From the NCBI GenBank assembly GCA_965662545.1, contig CBFIHZ010000026.1, positions 1 to 57,326 on the forward strand: DNA of 57,326 bases. The letters run 5' to 3'. Shown here one piece after another: positions 43,058-52,147 of the stretch. The stretch is from CPC320 sp002684375. GTDB taxonomy: Bacteria; Pseudomonadota; Alphaproteobacteria; Rhodobacterales; Rhodobacteraceae. Within the stretch, counting starts at the first letter, position 1. Every line of letters starts with the position of its first letter. The position numbers and the translations under genes are program-made. The notes under the pieces are model-generated. The model saw nothing but the letters and a program-made list of their open reading frames with translations, had not been told where the DNA came from and did no database searches.

Positions 43058-44524
43058 ATGAAACTACGTAACGTTATCAAAGGTGTAATGGGCGCATCAG
43101 TGCTTGCAGTGGGCACGGGTGTGATGCCTGTTCTGGCCGCGGATATTACCATCACTATGGCGGCACCTGATTGGCCGCCAACCCGGTTCATGAAAGAGCA
43201 TTTCGATAAGAGCTACACATCGCCAGCTGGGCACACCACGACACTGGACATGGATTTCATCCCCTGGCCGAGCTTTTACGAGCGGGTTGCCGCCTCGCTG
43301 ACTTCGGGCGAGCAAAAGTACCAGATGATCGTGACTGACAGTCAGTGGTTGGGCGCGTTTGTAGAAGGCGGCTACTATATGGATCTGACCGACAAGATCG
43401 CTGCCGATCCAGAGCTCACGGCGATCCTGAAAGACCTTCATCCGGCGTTGGTGTCGGCCTATTCGACCTATCCGCACAAGACGCGTGCGCAGCTTGAAGC
43501 GATTGGCGAAGTGCCGGCACCCGGCGTGTCATACTATGGCTTTCCACAATTCCCGGATACCTACGTAACATTTTATCGTCAGGATATCTTTTGTCATGAA
43601 GGCGAGATGGCCGCGTTCAAGGCAAAATATGGTACCAATCTCCCGTGTTCTTACGAAGATTGGCAGGACACTGATTGGACTAAATGGGGTCAAGTTGGTG
43701 AGTTCTTCCAACGCAGCAAAGGAGAAATGCTGGCCGGTGTGACGCTTGATGATGACTTCTACGGCATTGCGTATCAGGCCGGTAAGGGATACGACTTTTC
43801 AACCATGCAGGCCAATGCGTTTATTTGGCAACAAGGTGGTGACATTTGGGATGAATCCAAAATGCCCAACGCGCAGGCCGAGGGTGTCGTGAACTCTGAA
43901 GTTGCGGTCAAAGCCTTCGATGAATATCTGAGCTATCTGCAATACATGCCGCCAGTGAGCCAGACCGGTCAGATGGATATCTTTGTGATCCAGGACTTGT
44001 ATATGCAGGGTAAGGTTGGCGCGATTATTGATTGGGTCGGTTTAGGAGAGCCTGTGCTAGATCCAAGCGCGTCCAAAGCGCATGATAAGTCGGCCTTTGG
44101 TCCGGCGCCGGGGACACGCCAGGCAGATGGTTCAATTGATCGCACCGGCAACATCGGTGGCCAGCCATTTGTTCTGACAACCTGGAACGATGACGCGGTG
44201 GTCGAAGAAGCATTGAATGTTGTCAAATGGTGGCTGAAATCTGACACCCAACTAGAGGCGGTTGCCAATGGTGGTCAGTCGGGCCTGATGAGTGTGATGG
44301 CCGATCCGTCTTATAACGGCTTACGTCCATGGAACCGCGCGCATGTCGAGATGATCGACTGGCAGAAAGATGTCTGGCACATCCCGGAATTCTTTGAACT
44401 GCTGACCCAGCAGCAAGAAGAGTTCGACAGAGCCATCACTGGGCAGATAGGCGCAAAAGAAGCGTTAGATAACGTGGCTGAATTCCAACAGGAGTTGCTG
44501 GAAGACGGCGACTATATCGAGTGA
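43058..44524 (+). CDS. ABC sugar/polyol-binding protein
   Basis: 488 residues with a Sec signal peptide (MKLRNVIKGVMGASVLAVGT, cleaved after LAA). The mature protein is a CUT1-type binding protein with DMDFIPWPSFYERVAASLTSGEQKYQMIVTDS and YYGFPQFPDTYVTFYRQDIF. It is longer than typical maltose-binding relatives and closer in size to glycerol/polyol-type binding proteins such as GlpV. A TATGGAGG site precedes the ATG. A terminator-like hairpin follows at 44542-44573, so it can be made in excess over the permeases. Confidence 0.88.
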   Translation: MKLRNVIKGVMGASVLAVGTGVMPVLAADITITMAAPDWPPTRFMKEHFDKSYTSPAGHTTTLDMDFIPWPSFYERVAASLTSGEQKYQMIVTDSQWLGAFVEGGYYMDLTDKIAADPELTAILKDLHPALVSAYSTYPHKTRAQLEAIGEVPAPGVSYYGFPQFPDTYVTFYRQDIFCHEGEMAAFKAKYGTNLPCSYEDWQDTDWTKWGQVGEFFQRSKGEMLAGVTLDDDFYGIAYQAGKGYDFSTMQANAFIWQQGGDIWDESKMPNAQAEGVVNSEVAVKAFDEYLSYLQYMPPVSQTGQMDIFVIQDLYMQGKVGAIIDWVGLGEPVLDPSASKAHDKSAFGPAPGTRQADGSIDRTGNIGGQPFVLTTWNDDAVVEEALNVVKWWLKSDTQLEAVANGGQSGLMSVMADPSYNGLRPWNRAHVEMIDWQKDVWHIPEFFELLTQQQEEFDRAITGQIGAKEALDNVAEFQQELLEDGDYIE

Positions 44525-44541
44525 TTTAAACGCTCCCAAAG

Positions 44542-44573
44542 CGGGGCTCGGTTTCTGCTGGGCCCCGTTTTTT
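44542..44573 (+). terminator. Intrinsic terminator/attenuator after the binding-protein gene
   Basis: A stem CGGGGC (44542-44547) with GCCCCG (44562-44567), immediately followed by TTTTTT (44568-44573), 15 bases after the binding-protein stop. It lies inside the importer gene set, so it should act as a partial terminator that sets the ratio of binding protein to membrane subunits. Confidence 0.8.
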
Positions 44574-44614
44574 CAGACTCTTTGCGATGTTTATGACTTA
44601 CAGGACAATACTTA

Positions 44615-45532
44615 ATGGCAAATACAGAAAAGACGCGTGGTGGATTTGGCGCATGGCTACTTGATCCCAAACGCCGGGGTGCCTTACTTGTCACCCCTGC
44701 AATTACCATCCTGTTTGTAATGAATATCTTTCCACTGATGTGGTCCTTTGGGCTCAGCTTTTTCAATTATAAAGCGAGCAGCCTGAAAGTTCCCAAATTC
44801 AAGGGCTTCAACAATTACGAAAAGGTTTTGACAGACGAAAAAGTTTGGGAAAGATTCCAAACGACCGCAATTATTGTGAGTTCTTCTGTCATCATGCAAC
44901 TGATCATCGGATTTCTCATGGCGATGCTTTTTGCTAAGGTTTTTCCGCTGCGTCGGATTGTGCTTATGCTAGTTCTCACACCGATGATGCTGTCTTTCGT
45001 GTCAGTTGGCGTATTCTTTAAACTATTTTATGAGCCGACATTTGGAATCGTCAGTTTTGTTTTGAACTTCTTTACGGAAGAGCGTTTTGTCCTGCTTGGA
45101 TCACCCGAAGGCGCTATACTTGGAATTGTGATTGCCGATGCTTGGATGTGGTCGCCATTTGTGATGTTGTTGGTTTTGGCAGGGTTAGTGAGCATCCCAA
45201 AATATCTCTACGAGGCCGCTGAGATTGATCGCGCCAGCAAATGGCGCACCTTTTGGACGATAACCTTTCCCTATATCAAGTCTTTGCTGCTTCTTGCTGT
45301 GTTGTTTCGTACAATTGAAACGTTCAAGTTGTTTGATGTGGTCTATATCATAACAGATGGTGGCCCAGGTAGTTCAACAGAAACAATCGCCGTTTTTCTT
45401 TATCGCACCGCTTTCCAGTTTTTCAAGACCAGTCAATCCTCGGCCTTGGCTTATATTGTGTTGTTCATCGTAATTGTGCTGACTAACCTGTATTTATACA
45501 GCGTGAACCAGCGCCAAGAGGAGGTGGAGTGA
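44615..45532 (+). CDS. ABC sugar/polyol importer permease 1
   Basis: 305 residues with six membrane helices of the MalF/UgpA type and the coupling motif YEAAEIDRASKWRTFWTITFPYIKSLL near residue 205, then VVYIITDGGPGSSTETIAVFLYRTAFQ. It forms the membrane channel with permease 2. The stop overlaps the next start. Confidence 0.9.
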   Translation: MANTEKTRGGFGAWLLDPKRRGALLVTPAITILFVMNIFPLMWSFGLSFFNYKASSLKVPKFKGFNNYEKVLTDEKVWERFQTTAIIVSSSVIMQLIIGFLMAMLFAKVFPLRRIVLMLVLTPMMLSFVSVGVFFKLFYEPTFGIVSFVLNFFTEERFVLLGSPEGAILGIVIADAWMWSPFVMLLVLAGLVSIPKYLYEAAEIDRASKWRTFWTITFPYIKSLLLLAVLFRTIETFKLFDVVYIITDGGPGSSTETIAVFLYRTAFQFFKTSQSSALAYIVLFIVIVLTNLYLYSVNQRQEEVE

Positions 45533-46401
45533 TGGCGCGCAAACACCGAGAAATTGGCAAGGCTGGGTGGGGCTATACCGCCATGACAAGCGTAATCGGG
45601 TTTATCTATTTCTTTCCGGTGCTTTGGATCATCCTTACCGCGTTCAAAACCCGCACTGATGCGCTGGCCGTCCCGCCAAAGCTATTTTTCACGCCGACGC
45701 TGGATAATTTCACTTCTGTTTTTTATCGTGCGAGCATCACCACGGGCAGTAGCCAGGCCACCGACATGGGGCTGTATTTCTTTAACTCAATTTTCATCGC
45801 GGGCACCTCTGTAGGCCTAGCGCTGATCGTTGGCACATTAGCGGCATACGCGTTCAGCCGATTTCCCCTGCGTGGCAACGACACTTATTTGTTCATCATT
45901 CTGACTACCCGAATGATGCCGCCCATCGTGGTCATCATTCCAATCTTTTTGATGTTCCGTCTTTCGGGTTTGGCCGGGACCTATTGGGGCATTATCCTGC
46001 TTTACACCGCTTTTAACATTCCGTTTTCAGTCTGGCTGATAAAATCGTTCTTCGATGAACTGAACCCTGAAATCGAAGACGCGGCGCGCATGGATGGGTC
46101 AACAGAATCTCGGGTGTTCTTTGGCTTTTGCATCCCGCAAATATTAGCAGGCCTCTCGGCGACGTTCGTCTTTGGCCTGATCTTGACTTGGAACGAATTC
46201 TTATTCGCCTTGCTGCTAACTGGAGTCGAAACTCGCACTGTCCCGGTTGCAATGGCGCGTACTTTAGGAGGTGAAGTTGGCGTCGATTATGGCCTGTTGG
46301 CAGCCATCGTCACGCTGTTCTTGATCCCTATATTCTTTGTCACTTTCCTACTGCAGAACCAGCTTTTGCGTGGTGTGACCTTTGGAACGGTAAAGAAATG
46401 A
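45532..46401 (+). CDS. ABC sugar/polyol importer permease 2
   Basis: 289 residues from the ATG at 45532 with a GAGGTGGAG site (a GTG at 45529 is alternative). Six membrane helices of the MalG/UgpE type; the coupling motif is EIEDAARMDGSTESRVFFGFCIPQI near residue 190. The ATG of the next gene overlaps its stop. Confidence 0.9.
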   Translation: MARKHREIGKAGWGYTAMTSVIGFIYFFPVLWIILTAFKTRTDALAVPPKLFFTPTLDNFTSVFYRASITTGSSQATDMGLYFFNSIFIAGTSVGLALIVGTLAAYAFSRFPLRGNDTYLFIILTTRMMPPIVVIIPIFLMFRLSGLAGTYWGIILLYTAFNIPFSVWLIKSFFDELNPEIEDAARMDGSTESRVFFGFCIPQILAGLSATFVFGLILTWNEFLFALLLTGVETRTVPVAMARTLGGEVGVDYGLLAAIVTLFLIPIFFVTFLLQNQLLRGVTFGTVKK

Positions 46402-47489
46402 CAATTGAACTAAAAAAACTCACCAAACGTTTTGGTACGCTTACAGCAGTGGATTCGGTTGACTTGACTGTCGGCGATGGCGAGGTGCTATGCCTGCTGG
46501 GGCCGTCGGGTTGCGGTAAGACCACAACTTTGCGGATGGTTGCTGGATTGGAATTGGCAAGCGAGGGCGAGGTGTATTTGGGTGGCAAGAATGTCAGCGA
46601 TCAAACCGCGCGCGATCGTAATGTGGCGATGTCGTTTCAGTTTTACGCTTTATATCCAAGCTTGACTGTGGCCGAGAATTTGGCGTTTCCACTGTATGGA
46701 GAGGGACTGTCGAAGACAGAAGTCGACGCGCGCGTCGCGCGGATATCTAACACGCTGCAGCTGAGTGGGATTTTAAACCGGAAACCGGGTCAGTTGGCCG
46801 AGGGAGAGAAACAGCGCGTTGCTGTTGGTCGTTCGATTATTCGTGACCCCACTTGTTTCTTGTTCGACGAACCTCTTAGTCGTTTGGACGTCCAATTGCG
46901 CGAGGAAATGCGTGGTGAGATCAAGCTTGTGCTTCAAGACCTGTCACGCCCTACTGTGATCGTTACCCATGACCAGTTAGAAGCATTGACTATGGCAGAC
47001 CGAATTGCTGTCATGCGCGATGGCAAAATTGAGCAGGTCGACACGCCGCACAACGTTTTCCAACGCCCTAAGAACTTGTTTGTTGCAGGTTTCATCGGAA
47101 CGCCGCAGATGAATTTGTTGCCTGCCACGCTGACGGCAAGCAATGGTGCCAGTGCCGAGTTTGCTATCACAGGCGGGCAAACGATCAAGATCGAGGTCGA
47201 CCCGCGGATTTCAGAGCTCTCTCCCGGGACAAAAGTCACGTTGGGCGTTCGTCCGCGCAATCTGGAAATCAGTAACGAGCCCACGCCTGACGGCATTTCT
47301 TCCACTATTGATATCGTGGAACCCATGGGTGCCGAAACGCTGGCGCATCTGAGCGATGGGCAACATGATTTGCGACTTGTTACTGATTGGCGCGTGCCGC
47401 TCAACGAGGGTGACAAAGTGCACACCCGGTTCCTGCCTGGCACCACGCATATTTTTACCGCTGATGAACAAGTGATGAGGACACCATGA
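46398..47489 (+). CDS. ABC sugar/polyol importer ATPase B (degenerate signature motif)
   Basis: 363 residues. Walker A GPSGCGKTT, Q-loop SFQFYALYPS, Walker B FLFDEPLSRLD and the switch His in IVTHDQLEALT are intact, but the LSGGQ signature reads LAEGEKQR (residues 133-140): the key Ser is Ala134 and the first Gly is Glu135. ATPase A at 41873 has the opposite defect. A TOBE domain follows residue 235. It overlaps both neighbours by 4 bases. Confidence 0.9.
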   Translation: MTIELKKLTKRFGTLTAVDSVDLTVGDGEVLCLLGPSGCGKTTTLRMVAGLELASEGEVYLGGKNVSDQTARDRNVAMSFQFYALYPSLTVAENLAFPLYGEGLSKTEVDARVARISNTLQLSGILNRKPGQLAEGEKQRVAVGRSIIRDPTCFLFDEPLSRLDVQLREEMRGEIKLVLQDLSRPTVIVTHDQLEALTMADRIAVMRDGKIEQVDTPHNVFQRPKNLFVAGFIGTPQMNLLPATLTASNGASAEFAITGGQTIKIEVDPRISELSPGTKVTLGVRPRNLEISNEPTPDGISSTIDIVEPMGAETLAHLSDGQHDLRLVTDWRVPLNEGDKVHTRFLPGTTHIFTADEQVMRTP

Positions 47490-47773
47490 CCGCCACTCAA
47501 GCTAAACTTGTCGAACGCGTCATCATTGGCATGTGTGTGCTGTCGATTTTGGCTATTTTTCAACCGTTTTCGTTAACGTTGTTTTCCATCGGTTGCGTTA
47601 CGGTTGTAATCGGCGCACTAGCCTTTAATCTGGTGCCACTGTGCCGCGAAGGTGTTCCCGCTCGGGCATTGGTCAGGGCGATGGTTATCGTGTTGGTGAT
47701 TCTTGGTGTGGCTGCGGGTTTAGGTATTGTCACAGCGTTTTTGTACGTTGAATATTTGGGGTCATTAAGATGA
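47486..47773 (+). CDS. Small membrane protein of the importer operon
   Basis: 95 residues with two to three hydrophobic helices (IIGMCVLSILAIFQPFSLTLFSIG and AMVIVLVILGVAAGLGIVTAFLY). No enzyme motif. Its position after the second ATPase and tight overlap with both neighbours resemble the small membrane protein GlpU of the rhizobial glycerol importer, by position rather than by demonstrated homology. It may assist the permease pair. Confidence 0.7.
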   Translation: MTATQAKLVERVIIGMCVLSILAIFQPFSLTLFSIGCVTVVIGALAFNLVPLCREGVPARALVRAMVIVLVILGVAAGLGIVTAFLYVEYLGSLR

Positions 47774-48708
47774 GTCGATTTGATGTATCTGTTGTCGGAC
47801 TTTATATCCTTGATGTTCTCGGTCGCCCCGTTACCGCCATTCCTGAAGGCGGCAATGTTGATTTCATAGATGAAATCCGCTTGACGGTTGCCGGAACCGC
47901 TGGCGGCACGGCGGTTGATCTGGCCAAGTTAGGCCTAAATTGCCAGGCTGTTGGCGCAGTCGGATCTGACGAAAAAGCAGACTTCGTTATCAATCGAATG
48001 CAGCAATTCGGCATCGACTGCACTCACATGGCAAGGCTGCCGAATATTGAAACCTCGGCCACGATTCTGAACGTGCGGCCCAACGGCGAACGGCCGGCAT
48101 TGCACTGTCGCGGTGCGTCAGACCATTTCGACGTGACTGATGACATGCTAAGCGACGTATTGGATTGCCGGTTTTTCCACCTTGGTGGTACTGGGTTATT
48201 GGCCAAAATTGACGGTGCACCCAGCGCACGATTGTTGAAGGCGGCGCAAGAAGCCGGATGCGTAACAACATGGGACTTGGTCGGTGCTGGACCGGATACT
48301 TGGCAATTTGTTGAGCCGCTTTTGCCGCATATCGACTATTTCATACCATCCATCGAAGAGGCGGAAGTTCTTAGCGGGATTCAGGGCGTCGAGGATAATA
48401 TACAGTTCTTCCAATCACGCGGTGTGAAATGTCCGGTTCTGACCATGGGCGGTGACGGATCGATAATCGCGATGGGCGATGAGCGTGTCCACGTGAGTGC
48501 TTACAATATCGAAGTGGTTGACACGACCGGATGTGGCGACGCCTTTACGGCAGGATTTATCGCCGGGTTGGTCGACGGGCGCAGTCTTGAAGATGCCGCG
48601 CATCTTGGCACAGCGTCAGCGTCTTTAGTGGCCAGCGGGTTGGGCTCGGATGCAGGGATTATTGACCGGGCGCAGGTTGAGGCTGAAATGGCCAACTGGC
48701 GCGCATGA
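47770..48708 (+). CDS. PfkB-family carbohydrate kinase
   Basis: 312 residues of the ribokinase fold: N-terminal GLYILDVLGRPVTAIPEGG and TVAGTAGGTAVDLAKLG (sugar-binding di-Gly), and the C-terminal anion-hole/catalytic motif VVDTTGCGDAFTAGF with the catalytic Asp. It probably phosphorylates the product of the operon's isomerase and oxidoreductase. It is the last gene of the plus-strand importer operon, overlapping the preceding gene by 4 bases; decayed sequence begins immediately after it. Confidence 0.9.
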   Translation: MSRFDVSVVGLYILDVLGRPVTAIPEGGNVDFIDEIRLTVAGTAGGTAVDLAKLGLNCQAVGAVGSDEKADFVINRMQQFGIDCTHMARLPNIETSATILNVRPNGERPALHCRGASDHFDVTDDMLSDVLDCRFFHLGGTGLLAKIDGAPSARLLKAAQEAGCVTTWDLVGAGPDTWQFVEPLLPHIDYFIPSIEEAEVLSGIQGVEDNIQFFQSRGVKCPVLTMGGDGSIIAMGDERVHVSAYNIEVVDTTGCGDAFTAGFIAGLVDGRSLEDAAHLGTASASLVASGLGSDAGIIDRAQVEAEMANWRA

Positions 48709-48711
48709 GTG

Positions 48712-48960
48712 CAGCCAACTCGCATGTATCGCAGGTACATTTGATACGAAAGCGGACGAGTTGGATCTATTCCAGACTTGAACCGTGCCGCCGGCTTAAG
48801 GGTGCGTACTCTTGATTTAGAGACAACTGGCCAAGGCTTTGAAAGTGTTCTGGCGGTAGACGTTGCAACCTTTTCATCCCAACGGTGCCGAGACTCTTCT
48901 GGGACAGGCCGATTGGAAGGCCGTTGTGCTGGCAAGTCGGGCGCATTTAATATTGCCTGA
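48712..48960 (+). pseudogene. Tm-1-like ATP-binding (UPF0261) gene, N-terminal remnant
   Basis: Across several frames this reads GTFDTKADELDLFQ, VRTLDLETTGQGFES and FHPNGAETLLGQADWKAVVLA. The order GTFDTK.DE..., VDLxTxG and HP.G...LLG..D matches the start of Tm-1-like ATP-binding proteins, which are often found in carbohydrate operons. Multiple frameshifts; the C-terminal two thirds are missing. Confidence 0.5.
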
Positions 48961-49170
48961 CGACGGACGTTGTATCGCACAGATCTGCCTGTACGAAAGC
49001 CAAGTTGCGCCTTGCCGGTTGTTTTATCCATGGTAATGCCGCGATGTGACTTTTGGAAAGATCGTCAATCTCGCTGATATCATGTTCAGCATTCATTATT
49101 TCGATGATACTATGGGTGCCGATATAGCCGACACCTCCGGATACAAGAAGTTTCAAAACCAACGCCTGTC
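48961..49170 (-). pseudogene. UDP-glucose 4-epimerase (GalE-like), N-terminal remnant
   Basis: On the minus strand, KLLVSGGVGYIGTHSIIEIM carries the NAD-binding GxxGYIG motif of GalE-type sugar-nucleotide epimerases, followed by DDLSKSHIAAL and LAFVQADLCDT. The open frame (49249-48947) ends after about 100 codons, so only the nucleotide-binding start remains, and the catalytic YxxxK is absent. Confidence 0.65.
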
Positions 49171-49404
49171 TTGAAATTTTCGTGGACTTAAAAAAATGCA
49201 GGGGTCTGTCCAGCTTGCCCAGCACTAGTACGTGATCGTGCGGTACCATGGCATATCAATTTTGATGCCTCAGAACGCAAATTTTTTGCTGCGTCAAGGC
49301 CAGGATTGCCTTGGTTTTTGCGGGGCAAGCTCGGCATAGCGATTGCTCGACGAACAAGTGTTGGTTGTTCAAATGCAAGCATTCACACAGATCGCAGGAA
49401 AACC

Positions 49405-49842
49405 ATGGCTGGAAAACTTATCATGCCGGCGGACACGACAGCAGAATTGCCCAATTAGGGGCAACTGCGTCTGATGAGCAATCCGTTCTTGACGGACGCA
49501 AAGCAATTGACCGTCGTTGAACTGAATCTAATCCCTGGCAATGGGCATGACTTGCACAAACAGCCAGACCAAGAAAAAGTGATCTGCTGTGTTTGAGGCA
49601 AGCTTGAGCAATTGTTGAAGGACGAACAACAGATTTTTTGCCCTGGCGTTCCCATATTGATTGTCGCCGACGTCGTACATGCCTCGTTTAATATTAGTGA
49701 AATGGACGAAACACGACGCGCCATCCTCGGTCCCTGTGCCGGCGGACAGGGATACGAGGTGGTCGATGTCGCATGTGAACCCCTTGGCAGGATCTGCGTT
49801 GCTAGTTCGCGGCCTCCCACAAACCGGTTTCTCCAGATTTAA
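49405..49842 (+). pseudogene. Cupin-fold gene with two in-frame stops
   Basis: A single reading frame from an ATG at 49405 to 49842 encodes a small cupin-like protein (LIPGNGHDLHKQPDQEKVICCV, then IFCPGVPILIVADVVHASFNI, with metal-ligand-like His/Glu spacing), interrupted by TAG at codon 18 and TGA near 49594. Since the frame otherwise stays open, this is recent decay. Its 3' end overlaps the end of the convergent oxidoreductase gene. Confidence 0.65.
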
Positions 49843-50938
49843 GCACAGCATCAGTTACCAAATCAGTTCGGTGCGCGTCAGCAAATGTTGGCGCGGCCCC
49901 TTTGCCACTCAGTCCAATGATGAAATCGGCGGCCTGATGCACAAAACTCTCCGCATAACCGATCCCAAGGCCTGGCACCCACCAATTGCCCATGTAAGGG
50001 TGTTCGCCGTCGGTGACATGAATTGAACGCCAACCGCGCGTCGTTCCCTGATCCCCGTGATCGAAATACTCCAGTCGGTGCAGGTCGTGCAGGTCCCATT
50101 CCAGTGACCCACGCTCACCATTTATTTCCAATGTATAAAGGGCTTTGTGACCCCGCGCATAACGCGTCGATTCAAATGTCGCCAGCGACCCATTGCCAAA
50201 CCGTGCAAGGAAGGCACAAGCATCATCAATTTCAACCGGTTCTATCTTACCAGTTAATGTATGTTCACGCTCTTTGACGAAGGTTTCTGTCATTGCCGTG
50301 ACGCTCTCGATTTCGCCGTTCAGCCAAATCGCCGTGTCGATGCAATGGGCAAGTAAGTCTCCAGTTACGCCTGATCCTGCGATTTTTTTGTCAAGCCGCC
50401 ACAGTCCTTCACCACCTTGAGGAAGGTCCGTAGCAATTGTCCAATCCTGCAGAAATTTGGCGCGGTAGTGATAGATGCGGCCAAGCTTGCCCTCATCAAT
50501 CATCGCTTTGGCCATACTGACGGCTGGAATGCGGCGGTAATTGAACCAGACCATGTTTGGGACACCGGCCTGTTCGACCGCTGCTACCATTTCAGAGGAT
50601 TCCGCAGCTGTTCGACCTAGGGGTTTTTCGCACATTACCATCTTGCCCGCCTTAGCCGCGGCAATCGCGATGTCATGGTGCATATCGTTGGGAGCCGCGA
50701 TATCGATCAAGTCGATATCATCGCGTTCTATCAAAGATTGCCAATCAGCTTCGACGCTTTCATAACCCCAATTAGAAGCAAACTCTTCCGCGCGCTCTTT
50801 GTTTCGGGCGCAAACAGCGGTTAACTGAGGCTCATATCCCAAATCAAAGAACTTAGGCGCTTGGGTGAAAGCATTTGAGTGCGTTCGGCCCATAAAACCA
50901 TAGCCAACCATGCCGATTCGAAGTTTTTTCTTTGCCAT
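49802..50938 (-). CDS. Gfo/Idh/MocA-family oxidoreductase
   Basis: 378 residues from the ATG at 50938, which has a GAGGAAA site (the frame extends to 50980). Rossmann motif IGMVGYGFMGRTHSNAF, EKP motif MCEKPLGRTAAES, and the central GVTGDLLAHCIDTAIWLNGE region with its active-site Asp/His. It follows the isomerase gene by 10 bases on the same strand and probably oxidises the same sugar or its product. It is only distantly similar to the oxidoreductase at 40675. Confidence 0.9.
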   Translation of the reverse strand: MAKKKLRIGMVGYGFMGRTHSNAFTQAPKFFDLGYEPQLTAVCARNKERAEEFASNWGYESVEADWQSLIERDDIDLIDIAAPNDMHHDIAIAAAKAGKMVMCEKPLGRTAAESSEMVAAVEQAGVPNMVWFNYRRIPAVSMAKAMIDEGKLGRIYHYRAKFLQDWTIATDLPQGGEGLWRLDKKIAGSGVTGDLLAHCIDTAIWLNGEIESVTAMTETFVKEREHTLTGKIEPVEIDDACAFLARFGNGSLATFESTRYARGHKALYTLEINGERGSLEWDLHDLHRLEYFDHGDQGTTRGWRSIHVTDGEHPYMGNWWVPGLGIGYAESFVHQAADFIIGLSGKGAAPTFADAHRTDLVTDAVLKSGETGLWEAAN

Positions 50939-50948
50939 GTCTTTTTCC

Positions 50949-51989
50949 TCACTCTTTCCAGCCATGCGCGTTGCGTACATTGATCATAGTCGCAAGGATG
51001 TCGTTCCAAGTTTGTTGATCCTCAAGCACAGTGTTAGGGAACATACAGCCATCCCAGCATATATGCCGCATTGCCTTTGTGGGTGTTCCATCCGCATGGT
51101 TCAGCCACATGCCAGAATGCTTGACCATATCCATTTTACCGTTTGGGTCCAATGCCATGCAGTGTCGCCCAGTTTTGTCGTGGCTGCCAGAGCCATGCAC
51201 GGTGCCATCATTTTGCGCAACATGGAAATCAATGGTCCACGGCCGCAAGGCATCGGTAATTGTTTTCAACGCTGTGTCCAAGGCCACGCTGTCGTCGAGT
51301 TGCTCGGTGGTGATCAACTGGTGCTCTGGCGCGTTGTAGCCGAGTGCGTAAAGCATCGTATGTGCCATATCCGCCTGGAATCCCATGACGCCAGGGCGGT
51401 CAACGGCTTCTAACAGCTCAACCATATGTTTCCAGCTGTGCATGCCGCCCCAACAGATTTCTCCCTCAGCGGCCAATTGTTCGCCGTGATCGGCGGCAAT
51501 ATCGCAGGCCAAGCGCAAGGTTTCTGCCATAATGGCGGTATTTTTTGCCGGGTCGTCGGCCCATTGGCTCACTCCCGTGGCCGTATCAATCCGGATCACG
51601 CCGCTATGACGCACCCCAAGATCACGCAGACGGCCCATAATGCTACATGATTTGCGGATGGCAGCTAAAAACGCCGTGCGTCCGTCGCCTGCGTCCATCG
51701 CAGAGCCACCGCCGACAGGCGGCCAGACCGGAGCCACTGCCGATCCAATCGCCAAGCCCCGCCCGCCAACATTATCTACAAGGGCCTTGATCGTATCTTC
51801 GTCGGCGTCGATTGGAGTGTGTGGATCTGCTAGAAACAGATCAACTCCGTCGAATTTGATCCCATCAACCTCTGCCGCTTGAGTCATATCCAGCATTTTA
51901 TCCAAGCTGATTGGCGGCTCGTCTTCGCCTTTCCCGACCAACCCAGGCCACATCGCATTATGTAGCTTCGGAAATGTATTGTCCCCCAT
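50949..51989 (-). CDS. Sugar isomerase/epimerase-like TIM-barrel protein
   Basis: 346 residues of the xylose-isomerase-like TIM-barrel superfamily. Likely metal ligands lie in LAAEGEICWGGMHSW (Glu), MGFQADMAHTM (Asp), WTIDFHVAQNDG (His) and a late Glu/Asp. The subfamily is not one of the named isomerases. It is the first gene of the minus-strand isomerase-oxidoreductase pair and is divergent from the tagatose-epimerase-like gene at 52148 across a 158-base promoter region. An AGGAGG site precedes the ATG. Confidence 0.8.
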   Translation of the reverse strand: MGDNTFPKLHNAMWPGLVGKGEDEPPISLDKMLDMTQAAEVDGIKFDGVDLFLADPHTPIDADEDTIKALVDNVGGRGLAIGSAVAPVWPPVGGGSAMDAGDGRTAFLAAIRKSCSIMGRLRDLGVRHSGVIRIDTATGVSQWADDPAKNTAIMAETLRLACDIAADHGEQLAAEGEICWGGMHSWKHMVELLEAVDRPGVMGFQADMAHTMLYALGYNAPEHQLITTEQLDDSVALDTALKTITDALRPWTIDFHVAQNDGTVHGSGSHDKTGRHCMALDPNGKMDMVKHSGMWLNHADGTPTKAMRHICWDGCMFPNTVLEDQQTWNDILATMINVRNAHGWKE

Positions 51990-52147
51990 GACATCCTCCT
52001 ATGATTTATCCGTGTATGTCGCCATGGTTCCGCGTCATGACCACAAATGCAATCTTTTTCTGACGTACGTTCCTCAAAATATGCTTTGGTTCTGCGTTTG
52101 GCGGCGCTATGCTTGGGTAAATTTGGGCCGCTTTGAGGAGAATCACC

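Noticed and set aside
49405..49842. Possible stop-codon recoding (TAG and TGA) in the cupin-like frame
   Set aside because: No SECIS-like hairpin or pyrrolysine machinery is visible, and neighbouring genes in the same kilobase are plainly decayed, so ordinary pseudogenisation is the simpler explanation.
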